In this document: positions 1 through 8,030 of the stretch, piece by piece
Layout: each line of letters begins with the position of its first letter
Position numbering within the stretch: the stretch's first letter is position 1
Assembly (NCBI GenBank): GCA_013178185.1
Contig: JABLXC010000001.1
Span: 216,258 to 280,257, forward strand
Direction of reading: 5' to 3'
DNA length: 64,000 bases
Source: Anaerolineae bacterium
GTDB taxonomy: Bacteria > Chloroflexota > Anaerolineae > Anaerolineales > Anaerolineaceae
Translations under genes and position numbers: made by a program
Notes under the pieces: model-generated
The model's database searches: none
Seen by the model: only the letters and a program-made list of their open reading frames with translations
Told to the model about the DNA's origin: nothing

Positions 1-2
1 AA

Positions 3-578
3 CCCGCCCGCACGCCGCTGCCTGCCGGAAAAGCCGAGCTGGCCCGCAGCGTGTACGGAGGCAGGGTGATCGAGTGGGTTCGCATTCCAAAAATTGCTGT
101 CTTTGCGCCGGTCACGGCGGTAGGTTGGGAAGCGGCGACCTTGTCTCCTTTCGATACGCTTGGGCCGCGCAGCGTCCCGCCGCTTTTTGGCGGGAAAGCA
201 AAGTTCGCGGGGACTGCGCCGGTCTGGGATTCGCCGCACGCCCAGGTGGGCTGGGCGCTTTCTTCGGCGCTGCCCGGCGACGAGGGGAACATCGTCCTCT
301 ACGGACATAACAACATCGATTCGTCCGTCTTTCGCAACCTTTCGGATTTGAAGTTCGGCGATGAGGTGCGGCTGCAAACGGGGGAGAGGGAATGGCTGTA
401 CTATGTGACTGAGGTGAATATCTTGCCGGTGCAGAGCGAGGAGGAAGACCGGGAAGTGTACGCTGAGTATATGAGCCCGACCCGCGCCCCGCGCCTGACG
501 CTGATCTCGTGCTGGCCGCCGACGAACAACACGCACCGGGTGATCGTGGTGGCTTATCCAGCAGAGATGCTGCCCTAG
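3..578 (+). CDS. sortase (5' end outside the window)
   Basis: Sortase-family transpeptidase domain. It shows the catalytic triad of the family: His in YGHNN (residue 86 counted from the GTG at 51), Cys154 in TLISCWPP and Arg163 in THRVIV. Known function: sortases cleave a sorting signal and attach proteins to cell-wall or other amine acceptors outside the membrane. The reading frame is open to the left edge of the window, so the N-terminal membrane anchor is presumably upstream and the GTG at 51 is probably not the real start. The compact domain resembles class D/E sortases, but the class is a guess. The next gene lies on the opposite strand and converges with it. Confidence 0.85.
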   Translation, partial: PARTPLPAGKAELARSVYGGRVIEWVRIPKIAVFAPVTAVGWEAATLSPFDTLGPRSVPPLFGGKAKFAGTAPVWDSPHAQVGWALSSALPGDEGNIVLYGHNNIDSSVFRNLSDLKFGDEVRLQTGEREWLYYVTEVNILPVQSEEEDREVYAEYMSPTRAPRLTLISCWPPTNNTHRVIVVAYPAEMLP

Positions 579-615
579 CGGCGCTTTAAGAAAGCTTTGG
601 TGAGAATTGAGGGGG

Positions 616-1155
616 CTATACCAGCCCTTCGCACACGCCCAGCCAGTCGAGCAGCGCTCCGGCCTGCGAGATGCGGTAGCGGAAGACCATCATCTCGTAA
701 ACCTGGCTCGAGTCCAACGCTGCGGTTTGGGCGGTCAGGTCGTCCAGCCAGCCACGGCAGGCGCGGCGCTGAGCTTTGATCAGGTTTTGAGCGGCTTCCC
801 GCCCAGCCAGCAGGGCGAAGTAGAGCCGCGCCAGAAACTCCTGCCGGACATCGCGCATGTGTTCCACCGGGCTGGAGCGCCAGGCTTCAAAGCGGGCGCG
901 CCCTTCTGCCGTCAGGGCGTATTCGCGCCGGGCGGGACGGTTTTCGCCCGGCACTACCTTGCCTTCCAGCAAACCGTCGCTATCCAGCCGCTCCAGCAGG
1001 GCGTACAACTGGCTTTGTTTAACCCGCCAGACCAGGCCGACCCCTTCCAATCGGTTGAGGGCTTTATAGAGGTCATAGCCGTGCATAGGGCGCTGTTCCA
1101 GCAAGCCCAACAGCACAAATTCCAACGTCAGGGGGGATTGGAGGCGGGGAGACAT
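616..1155 (-). CDS. PadR family transcriptional regulator
   Basis: 179-residue PadR-type regulator. The N-terminal winged helix has the family pattern LTLEFVLLGLLEQRPMHGYDL (residues about 9-29) followed by the wing segment with LYALLERLDSDGLLEG. The C-terminal part (about 95-175) is helical and matches the Vir-type dimerisation domain of longer PadR proteins. These proteins usually repress a neighbouring transporter or detoxification gene and their own gene in response to small phenolics or drugs. No obvious target transporter is adjacent here. A perfect palindrome lies 14 bp upstream of the start, which suggests autoregulation. Confidence 0.88.
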   Translation of the reverse strand: MSPRLQSPLTLEFVLLGLLEQRPMHGYDLYKALNRLEGVGLVWRVKQSQLYALLERLDSDGLLEGKVVPGENRPARREYALTAEGRARFEAWRSSPVEHMRDVRQEFLARLYFALLAGREAAQNLIKAQRRACRGWLDDLTAQTAALDSSQVYEMMVFRYRISQAGALLDWLGVCEGLV

Positions 1156-1168
1156 CCGGTTGTTCTCT

Positions 1169-1192
1169 TATTCATTGAATGAATACATTATA
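1169..1192 (-). promoter_or_regulatory. padR promoter -10 box with palindromic operator
   Basis: Positions 1169-1185 read TATTCATTGAATGAATA, a perfect 8+1+8 inverted repeat. Immediately upstream on the minus strand is a consensus -10 box TATAAT (1192-1187). The palindrome would therefore cover the transcription start of padR. Binding by the PadR dimer is inferred. No convincing -35 box is visible. Confidence 0.6.
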
Positions 1193-1397
1193 TCACAGGA
1201 GGGGGGACTCTGGCTGGATCTGGGGCGGCGGCGGTGAGGCGGAAGAGGCCTGAAATTCACCACCATTTTTCTGGAAAACCATCGAAGAAAAACAGGCAAC
1301 TTGATCGGGCTTACAAACCCTTTGCATTTTTTCTTTCACAGCACAGTATAATCTCCTCATGCGCCGCGCGGTTGCGGCGCCTTTTGGAGGGTCGGCG

Positions 1398-2090
1398 GTG
1401 GAGAAGCTTTTGATTTCGGCGACGGATGAATGGCGGCGGGCTCATCCCGGGGCAGCGATTGGTTTGCTGGAGCTTTCGGGCGTTGACAACCGGCGGGCGG
1501 CCGAACGACTGCATGCGCGCAAGCGGGAAATAGAGGCGCGCTTACGGGAAAGAATCGGGAGCTTTACACGGCAGGACTTGTTGGCTCTGCCGGTGATGGC
1601 GGCCTACGAGCGGTATTATAAACGCTTCGAAAAGACGTACCACGTCCTGCTTCAGGTTGAATCGATTGTATTGAAGGGCAAGAATCTGCCCGATGTGTCC
1701 CCGCTGGTTGACGCCAACTTCATGGCGGAGGTGGAGACGTTCATCCTCACCGCCGGGCACGACCGGATGAAGCTGCGCGGGGCGGTCTGGATGGATGTTT
1801 CGCGCCAGGGCGACCAAATGGTGCAGATGAACGGCACTATCAGGGCGATCCGGGCGGGGGATATGGTCATGCGGGATGTTGACGGCATTTGTTGTTCGAT
1901 CCTCTACGGGCAGGATAACCGCTCTCCCATTTCCCCGGAGACGACTCATGTCCTCTATGTAGCCTACGCCCCTGCCGGCGCGCCGGTGGAAGGCGTAGAG
2001 GCGCATTTGCAGCACATCGAGGAGATTATCCGCCTGTTCTCGCCGGGGGCCTTCGTCGAGCGGCGAGATTTGCTCAAGGCAACCGGTTAA
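1398..2090 (+). CDS. free-standing B3/B4 (tRNA-synthetase beta-like) domain protein
   Basis: About 230 residues resembling the B3/B4 domain of phenylalanyl-tRNA synthetase beta. Such solitary domains occur in many bacteria and are thought to edit or check mischarged tRNA or amino acids, but their role is largely unproven. The segment from about residue 60 (YERYYKRFEKTYHVLLQVES) through the Asp-rich stretch (DVSPLVDANFMAEVE, then GHDRMKLRGAV) is typical. I prefer the GTG at 1398 because GGAGG lies 7 bp upstream at 1386-1390. An ATG at 1359 would add 13 residues without a ribosome binding site. It stands alone between a divergent padR and a convergent gene. Confidence 0.7.
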   Translation: MEKLLISATDEWRRAHPGAAIGLLELSGVDNRRAAERLHARKREIEARLRERIGSFTRQDLLALPVMAAYERYYKRFEKTYHVLLQVESIVLKGKNLPDVSPLVDANFMAEVETFILTAGHDRMKLRGAVWMDVSRQGDQMVQMNGTIRAIRAGDMVMRDVDGICCSILYGQDNRSPISPETTHVLYVAYAPAGAPVEGVEAHLQHIEEIIRLFSPGAFVERRDLLKATG

Positions 2091-2127
2091 AGATCCCTGT
2101 GTTTGCCTGGGAGCTGGCAGGGGCTAA

Positions 2128-2928
2128 TCAATACCCGCGCTGCTGGATGTACCCGCTTACGTCCAGGTTGAAGGCGATCTCTTCGACGATAAAAGATGCC
2201 CAGGGTTTACCGGCATCGAGCCAGGTGGCATAGGACACGGCGGGTTTGCCGTCTGCTGCTGGGACTTCGTTGGTCAGCCAGAGCACTTTGGAGGTATCGC
2301 CGGGGTTTCTATAGCGCATGGCTTCCATCAAATCCACCAGGCCGGTTTGGGGATTAAAGCGCACGATAAAGTTCTCTTCGGTATCCTCGAAAGGCACGAA
2401 AAGAATGGCGGTGTGGTCGTCTACGGCCTGCCAGCGGACGCGCGGGTCGGTGATCCACAGCGAGGGGAACCATGCACCTTCTGCCCAGAGCGCCAGGTTG
2501 GCGCCCTGGTTGGTGTTTGGATCATCAAAATATGTTCCCATCGGGCTTTCGAAGAAGCTTTTGCCATCCAGATAGCCTTCGTTGACCTTGAGAAAGGGGA
2601 TGCCGAAGAAGGTCGCTTCGAAGTAATGGCGGTAATCCTGGCCGGCGTTGTGAACCATCACAAAGCGGGCGGGCAACCAGACGCCGAAGGGACGCATGTG
2701 GGCGCGCCCGGTGAGCACAACGGTATCAATCACCGGGATCTGGCTGCCGTATACCTTGCGGTAAAAACGTTCGACCGGCGCAGGCAAGCCTTCAGGCAGA
2801 GGGATGGTCTTTGTCTCGCCCTGGGCGAGTTGAGGCATGGCGAATGACCTGGGCTTGACCTGCAAGCCCAGCCAGAGGATGAAGAGCAATGCGGCAAGAA
2901 TGGAAAGCGAGATGAGGAGTGTTTTCAT
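2128..2928 (-). CDS. DUF6544-like membrane-anchored protein
   Basis: 266 residues with an N-terminal membrane segment (about 3-23, very Leu/Ile rich, one Lys before it), followed by an extracytoplasmic domain. The pattern LPAPVERFYRKVYG, then a region rich in Arg and aromatic residues (VLTGRAHMRPFGVWLPARFVMVHN), resembles the DUF6544 family of unknown function. No catalytic motif is recognisable. It follows the GNAT gene by 12 bp on the same strand, so the two are probably co-transcribed. The family assignment is from memory of its pattern. Confidence 0.55.
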   Translation of the reverse strand: MKTLLISLSILAALLFILWLGLQVKPRSFAMPQLAQGETKTIPLPEGLPAPVERFYRKVYGSQIPVIDTVVLTGRAHMRPFGVWLPARFVMVHNAGQDYRHYFEATFFGIPFLKVNEGYLDGKSFFESPMGTYFDDPNTNQGANLALWAEGAWFPSLWITDPRVRWQAVDDHTAILFVPFEDTEENFIVRFNPQTGLVDLMEAMRYRNPGDTSKVLWLTNEVPAADGKPAVSYATWLDAGKPWASFIVEEIAFNLDVSGYIQQRGY

Positions 2929-2940
2929 GCAGTTCTCTTT

Positions 2941-3453
2941 CTAAGTTAACAGATCGAATTCGGGTTGAAAATGAGCGACGCCTGAAACACCCTGCAGGGC
3001 GCCGGGTTGTAGTTCCAACGTCATGAAGGCGGCGTCGGGGACCTCGAGAGGGAAGCGGATGCCCCAGCGGGAAGCGGGCGCGAAGCCGAAGCGGGGATAG
3101 AATTCCGGGTGACCGAGGACGATGACGGCGGGGAGGCGCATCCGGCGCAGTTCTTCCAGCCCACGGCGGACGAGCGCTGAACCGATACCCTGGTTTTGAA
3201 ATTCCGGCAGAACTGCCATCGGCGCGAGACCTGCGGCTTCGAAGACGCCATGCGGCCATTTGATCTCTACCGCACTAAAGAAGATATGGCCGGTGACTGC
3301 GCCGTCTAATTCGGCGACCAGCGACAGGATGCCCGCCCGGCGCGCCCGCAGGGCATCTACCAGGCTGGCTTCGGCAGGGGTCTCAAAGGCGCGCTGGTAA
3401 ACTGTGCGCACGGCAGGGATATCGGCTTCGGTTTCGGGTCGGATGGTGGGCAT
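2941..3453 (-). CDS. GNAT family N-acetyltransferase (YhbS-like)
   Basis: 170-residue GNAT protein. The acetyl-CoA loop is visible as LPEFQNQGIGSALVRRGLEELRRM (about residues 83-106), with the beta-4 segment GLAPMAVLPEFQNQ and the characteristic VLGHPEFYPRFGF motif seen in the COG3153/YhbS group. Known members acetylate small amines or protein N-termini; the substrate here is unknown. It is the first gene of a probable two-gene unit with the downstream DUF6544-like gene. Confidence 0.85.
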   Translation of the reverse strand: MPTIRPETEADIPAVRTVYQRAFETPAEASLVDALRARRAGILSLVAELDGAVTGHIFFSAVEIKWPHGVFEAAGLAPMAVLPEFQNQGIGSALVRRGLEELRRMRLPAVIVLGHPEFYPRFGFAPASRWGIRFPLEVPDAAFMTLELQPGALQGVSGVAHFQPEFDLLT

Positions 3454-3558
3454 GGAGGTCTCCGGGAGGATGTTTTTTTAGTTGCCCTGATGTCTTCCCT
3501 ATCTCGATGCGGGGATGGTATATCTAGAAATATCGGGCGCGCTCCGGCGGGGTGGCGG

Positions 3559-4992
3559 TTAACGCTTCCAGGCCAGGAAGAGCAGGATGGCCAGGCTGAT
3601 GAGTGAAACGGTTGCCCCAGCGGCCAGTGCAGTGATGTAGGCCGGGTCGGGATGGTTGGCGACGACCTTGATGGCCAGGTTGACGGGGGTGGTCGGGAAG
3701 GCAGCGAAGGCGTTGGTAACCTGCCAGACCTTGAGATGCTGCCAGAGATCATGTCCCAGCCCGAGCAGCAATCCAAGCCCGGCGATGGCTTCGACGGGCA
3801 GCAGTTTGCGCCCCCGTAGCCAGGATTGTAGCTCACCGGCGGCCAGGATGAGCAGGACGACGACTGGCAAGATGATCATGCGGATGCTGGCGCGCTCGCC
3901 GGAGAGCAGCGGGATGGGGATCAGGCGCAGCAGGCGGTAGAGCCGACCAAGCGAGAGCAGCGATATTCCCAGGATGGGGAGCAGCAGGTGGGGGTAGCCA
4001 TGCTGCGGCTGGCGGTTTTTCAACCAGCGGTAAACGCCAAAGACCGCCAGGAAGAGCGTCCCAAGCAGCCCCAGGTAGAGGCTGTATTCCCACCATCCCA
4101 GCGGGCTGAGCATCGAGCGCACCTGGAGCGATTGTTCCGGAAACTTGACGGCGACGAGCGAGGAAAGCATATCCATCACGGTGGGATAGCCGCCCAGGAA
4201 CTCATCGTCGAAGTCGCTCAGGTGCAGCGCCGGAGGGAGGATGCGCACCATGCTCAGCAGTACGGCAAACGCCCCGGCTTTGAAGACCGGCCAGAAGCAC
4301 TTCCAATTCCCTAACGCCAGCAGGCCCAGGAAGAGCAGTGCCCAGATAAAGTGGTGGTAAGACCCGTTGAGGAACATAAAGAAAAGCAGCAGCGCCATCT
4401 TTGCCACCCAGCGCCAGGAGCGGTCGCCATCCAGCAGGCGGAACACCAGCGCCAGCGCCCACGGAAAGAGAAAATAGCCGTTCCAGGTGATGTGGCCGAT
4501 GCTCATGTGAGTGAGGATATGGCCGTTGAAATTGAAGAGCAGAAAGAGGGCAGAAAAAGACACCAGCCCCAGGCTGAAGCGCCGCCGGAACCACAACAAT
4601 CCCCAGGCGCCCAGCGCGTAGAAGAGCAGGGTATTCACCAGCACAAAGGGGCCCACATCCATCCAGCGCATTAGCACGACCTGGGGAGAGAGGATGACAT
4701 CCGGCAGGCTCATGAAGCGGTCGGTGACGTTGCGCAGGGCCGATCCATCCGGCATGTGCAGCGGCAGGACGCCCTTCAGGACGGCGTCGCGCACGAAGGC
4801 CAGGCGGGGGGCGTTCACTTCAGCCCAGTCGTGAAAATCAAAGGGGATGTTTCCCCAATTGAGGAATTTTCCCCACAGCAGCGCGCCCCCAAGGGAGAGC
4901 GCCAGCAGCCAGGCCATTCCAAACCAGCGGTAGCGGCGTTCTCCTTCGGGATCGTAGAGCGCCTGCAGCAGGCCTGAAAAGGTGTTTTGCAA
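3559..4992 (-). CDS. large polytopic membrane protein (YfhO / GT-C-like)
   Basis: About 477 residues with ten or more hydrophobic segments. The first large extracytoplasmic loop follows the first membrane span and contains HDWAEVNAPRLAFVRDAVLKG and later PDVILSPQVVLMRW. That resembles YfhO-type and GT-C glycosyltransferase-like membrane proteins, which glycosylate lipid-linked or surface polymers. The frame extends upstream to 5127 but would then overlap the M42 peptidase gene by 86 bp. The TTG at 4992 is the first plausible start outside it, and an AAGGAG lies further upstream at non-ideal spacing, so the start is uncertain. Confidence 0.55.
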   Translation of the reverse strand: MQNTFSGLLQALYDPEGERRYRWFGMAWLLALSLGGALLWGKFLNWGNIPFDFHDWAEVNAPRLAFVRDAVLKGVLPLHMPDGSALRNVTDRFMSLPDVILSPQVVLMRWMDVGPFVLVNTLLFYALGAWGLLWFRRRFSLGLVSFSALFLLFNFNGHILTHMSIGHITWNGYFLFPWALALVFRLLDGDRSWRWVAKMALLLFFMFLNGSYHHFIWALLFLGLLALGNWKCFWPVFKAGAFAVLLSMVRILPPALHLSDFDDEFLGGYPTVMDMLSSLVAVKFPEQSLQVRSMLSPLGWWEYSLYLGLLGTLFLAVFGVYRWLKNRQPQHGYPHLLLPILGISLLSLGRLYRLLRLIPIPLLSGERASIRMIILPVVVLLILAAGELQSWLRGRKLLPVEAIAGLGLLLGLGHDLWQHLKVWQVTNAFAAFPTTPVNLAIKVVANHPDPAYITALAAGATVSLISLAILLFLAWKR

Positions 4993-5041
4993 GCGGTTGA
5001 GAGTCTGGATAACGGTCTCCTTGAGAACGAAACGGGGGGGA

Positions 5042-6091
5042 TTATTCTTCCAGCATGTACGCCATGATCCAGCGGGTGGTCGCCAGCAGGGCGTCGAGGT
5101 GCGTGCGTTCGTAGCTGTGCGAGGCATCTACCCCGGGGCCGATCAGCGCGACGGCTACGTCGCCCCCGGCTCGCAAATAGGCGCTGCCGTCGGAACCGTA
5201 AAAGGGATAGATATCTACTTTGTAGGGGATCTGGAATTGATCAGCCAGCCGGCGCAGTCTTTGGCTGAAGCCGTGGTGATAGGGCCCGTTGGAGTCCTTG
5301 ACGCACAGGGTGGGGTGAAATTCATCCGAGGCCTGGCCTTCGCCCACCGCAGCCATATCAACGACCAGCAGTTCGCCCACATCGCCGGGGATGCCAGCGG
5401 AAGCGCCGTGGCCGGCTTCTTCGAAATTGCTGATGTGCAGGTAGGTTCTGTGCGCTGGCTGCAAGCCGGCCCCGGCCAGGGAATGAACGGCCGCGACCAG
5501 GCAGGCCACACAGGCTTTGTCGTCCAGGTGGCGCGAGCGGATGAAGCCGTTGACGATCTCCAGGCGCGGGTCAAAGGCCACGTAATCGCCGATCTCAATC
5601 CCCAGGGCGCGCGTTTCTTCCAGGCTGGCGGTGCGTTCATCCAACCGTACTTCCATCACGTCGGCTTCACGCCGGGTCTCATTCACTTTGGGACCGTGCA
5701 CATGCACCGAAGACTTGTCGAGCAGGATGGCGCCGCGCACCCGCCGCCCGTTGGAAGCCAGCACGGTGCAGCCTTCTCCTTCCACTGCGTTCCAGGAATA
5801 GCCGCCCACCTGGGTGAGTTTCAGCCGGCCGTTCGCTTTGATTTCCTTGACCATTGCGCCAAGCGTATCCACATGGGCGGTAAGGGCGCGCCCGATGCTT
5901 TGATCTGCACCCGGCCAGGTGGCCACCAATGCGCCTTTGCGGGTGCGCTGAAAACTCAGATCGGCGAGGGGTTCAAGCGTCTGCTGTACCAGGGCGATGG
6001 CGTCATCCGCCAGCCCGGTGGGGCTGGGTGTGTTCAGCAAGCGGGAGAGAAAATCGAGCAAAAAATCGGTGTGAATTTCGGGAAGGCTCAT
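5042..6091 (-). CDS. M42 family metallopeptidase (aminopeptidase-like)
   Basis: 349 residues matching M42 aminopeptidases of the glutamyl aminopeptidase/TET type. The expected two-metal ligands are visible: His73 and Asp75 in TAHVDTLG, Asp190 in HLDDKA, the catalytic and ligand pair Glu224-Glu225 in SNFEEAGHG, Asp245 in LVVDMA and His325 in ASHSYERTH. The known role is release of N-terminal residues from short peptides in the cytoplasm, often as a dodecamer. The gene begins with a 4-bp ATGA overlap with the upstream thioesterase gene, so the two are translationally coupled. Confidence 0.9.
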   Translation of the reverse strand: MSLPEIHTDFLLDFLSRLLNTPSPTGLADDAIALVQQTLEPLADLSFQRTRKGALVATWPGADQSIGRALTAHVDTLGAMVKEIKANGRLKLTQVGGYSWNAVEGEGCTVLASNGRRVRGAILLDKSSVHVHGPKVNETRREADVMEVRLDERTASLEETRALGIEIGDYVAFDPRLEIVNGFIRSRHLDDKACVACLVAAVHSLAGAGLQPAHRTYLHISNFEEAGHGASAGIPGDVGELLVVDMAAVGEGQASDEFHPTLCVKDSNGPYHHGFSQRLRRLADQFQIPYKVDIYPFYGSDGSAYLRAGGDVAVALIGPGVDASHSYERTHLDALLATTRWIMAYMLEE

Positions 6092-6543
6092 TTGGAAGCG
6101 CTCCCCGGAGCTGGGTCAGGGCCTGGAGAGATGCCCTCAAAGGCTGAGATGACCTGCCGCCAGTGATCGGAAATAGGTTTGCTCTTACCAGCGCGATAGT
6201 CGTAGGCTACGGTGACCGCCTTACAGGTTGCCAGCACCTTTCCGCTATCCTGGTCTTCGATCTGCGCCTCCAGATCCATGCTCTTGTTCCCCAGGCGGCT
6301 GATGCGCACCCCAACTCGGATGTTCTGACCTAACAGGATAGAAGCCAGGTAGCTCACGCGGACATCGGCGATGATGGTTTCTAGATCGTGGAAGGATTTG
6401 CCATCGAACAAGCCGAGATGGATGTAATAGGCGAAGCGAGCGGCTTCAATGAAGGTGAAAAAGCGGGCGTTGTTGACATGCCACTGCGGGTCGAGGTCGC
6501 CATAACGAACCTGAATAGGATAGTAGAAACGATAAGTAGACAT
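6088..6543 (-). CDS. acyl-CoA thioesterase (4HBT hot-dog fold, YbgC-like)
   Basis: 151 residues with the 4-hydroxybenzoyl-CoA thioesterase active-site pattern near the N-terminus: VRYGDLDPQWHVNNARF, with catalytic Asp18 and the HVNN segment. The central helix and the four strands of a single hot-dog domain follow. It hydrolyses an acyl-CoA thioester; chain length cannot be told from sequence. It is the first gene of the unit with the M42 peptidase (4-bp overlap) and is divergent from the Rrf2 regulator. Confidence 0.85.
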   Translation of the reverse strand: MSTYRFYYPIQVRYGDLDPQWHVNNARFFTFIEAARFAYYIHLGLFDGKSFHDLETIIADVRVSYLASILLGQNIRVGVRISRLGNKSMDLEAQIEDQDSGKVLATCKAVTVAYDYRAGKSKPISDHWRQVISAFEGISPGPDPAPGSASK

Positions 6544-6742
6544 AGATTAAATTTCCCTTGAACTGGTGGCGTCATAGACCAACGGACCAATAAAAAGAAG
6601 ATGTGGCTATGGATTAAATTATACCGCAAGTAAAAGGTCACTTTGGATGGATGACCTCTGTCACTTGTGTGATAAAATGGATTGGAATAGACTTAATTAG
6701 AAACCAGAGAATATTTACCCATAATGCCAGTGAGGTATGATT

Positions 6743-7165
6743 ATGCAAATTACTCGACAGGCTGACTATGCCCTACGCGCCATGCTCTACCTTGCAAACA
6801 TGGAGCCAACCCAGCGAGCAGCGACGAGCCAGATTGCCGAAGTTCAGCGTATCCCGCCCTCCTTCCTCGCGAAGATCATCTCGCAACTCTCCATTGCAGG
6901 GTTGATCCACACGTCGCGCGGGGCGCGCGGCGGCGTCTCGCTGGCGCGTCCACCAGAAGAAATCTCCATCCTGGAAGTGGTTGAAGCGATTGATGGACCG
7001 ATTGCGTTCAATGAATGCACGGTGAGCGAGGGGGCGTGTGCTTTTGGAGAAGATTGTGTGCTGCGCCCAATCTGGTGCGACGCGCAGGCAGAGCTGGTCA
7101 ACCGATTGCGAAACACTACCTTTGCTCAGTTCACAAACGGTCACTTTGTAAAAGCCGCAGTCTGA
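6743..7165 (+). CDS. Rrf2 family regulator with candidate Fe-S cysteines
   Basis: About 140 residues of the Rrf2 family. The winged helix begins MQITRQADYALRAMLYLAN, with the recognition region IPPSFLAKIISQLSIAGLIHTSRGARGG. Cys94, Cys101 and Cys107 (numbered from the ATG at 6737) fit the cluster-binding loop of Fe-S-sensing members such as IscR, NsrR and RsrR; Cys114 is an extra one. I choose the ATG at 6743 because GAGG at 6732-6735 is 7 bp away, while the ATG at 6737 is too close. No isc/suf or NO-detoxification genes are adjacent, so the signal it senses is unknown. Confidence 0.85.
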   Translation: MQITRQADYALRAMLYLANMEPTQRAATSQIAEVQRIPPSFLAKIISQLSIAGLIHTSRGARGGVSLARPPEEISILEVVEAIDGPIAFNECTVSEGACAFGEDCVLRPIWCDAQAELVNRLRNTTFAQFTNGHFVKAAV

Positions 7166-7337
7166 TTTTTTTATTCAGCTAGATCGTTTTTTAAGCCACA
7201 CGAAACCAGAAACCGGACATCCGCCGCGGTCTTAAGTTTGGTTTTATATCAACGGGCCGCAGCGGATTTTTCTATCATCAAAAGGCATGCTGAAGAGAGC
7301 GCTTTGGTTTTTATCTGTCGGATGAACCGGGGAGCCA

Positions 7338-7985
7338 ATGGGGATCGAAAAAGAGAAAAAGAAGGCTGGAAAAGTGGCTAATTTTTGGGTGCAGGCGGTT
7401 GCCACAGCAGGGGTGATGGCTCTGGTGGCGCTGCTTACGCCGCCGGAGCAAACGGTGGGTAAAAATCTGGGCGTTATCCTTTTGCACGGCGCATGGGTCT
7501 GGGCCGGGCTGATCTTTTTCGGTCTGGCGGCATTGGCTGGCTTGGCGGGACTTTTAGCGGCGGTTTTCGGAAAGGTCAGCACAGACCTTCTGGCGCGCGG
7601 TTCGAGCGCGCTGGCCTGGACGGGTATGATGTTCTGGCTGAGCTACCTGCCGATGTCGCTGTGGGTGATGAAGGTGAACTGGGGCGGTTTCTTCTTCGAT
7701 GAACCGCGGTGGCGTATTCCGTTTACTTTTGCGGTGGTCGGCGCGCTGCTGCAAGCCGGGTTGATCCTGGTCAACCGCCCTGTCCTGACTTGGCTGGCAA
7801 ACCTGTTCTTTGGGGCAGCTTTATGGTTCAGTCTTTTTGCCAGTCAGACTGTTCTGCACCCGGAATCGCCGGTGGCGCAATCTGACGACTTGCGCATCCA
7901 GGCCACCTACGGTTTACTGCTGGGGCTGGCGCTTCTGTTGGGGGGGCAGGTTGCCTGGGCTCTGATTCGTTTTAAGAAAACATAG
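7338..7985 (+). CDS. multi-pass membrane protein of unknown function
   Basis: 215 residues, strongly hydrophobic, with about six predicted membrane segments (around 17-35, 45-75, 88-108, 123-143, 148-168 and 190-210) and a Lys-rich cytoplasmic start (GIEKEKKKAGK). The first spans contain NLGVILLHGAWVWAG, faintly reminiscent of the His-containing loop of CcmC-type haem handling proteins, but the WWD motif of that family is not present, so I do not claim that function. It is followed 45 bp later by an MFS transporter gene on the same strand. Confidence 0.6.
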   Translation: MGIEKEKKKAGKVANFWVQAVATAGVMALVALLTPPEQTVGKNLGVILLHGAWVWAGLIFFGLAALAGLAGLLAAVFGKVSTDLLARGSSALAWTGMMFWLSYLPMSLWVMKVNWGGFFFDEPRWRIPFTFAVVGALLQAGLILVNRPVLTWLANLFFGAALWFSLFASQTVLHPESPVAQSDDLRIQATYGLLLGLALLLGGQVAWALIRFKKT

Positions 7986-8030
7986 AAAATCCTGTTACAA
8001 TGTTGTGATCTTTTTTGCTGAAGGCATTCA

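Noticed and set aside
607..1182. 191-residue plus-strand open frame
   Set aside because: It lies opposite the well-supported PadR gene and shows no family features.
4982..6166. 394-residue plus-strand open frame
   Set aside because: It is antisense to the M42 peptidase, which has all catalytic motifs. The plus-strand protein has no recognisable domain and results from codon bias of the real gene.
6656..6665. TGTCACTTG resembling part of the 19-bp operator upstream of the Rrf2 gene
   Set aside because: Only nine bases match and the inverted half-site TGACA and the embedded -35 box are missing, so a chance match is more likely.
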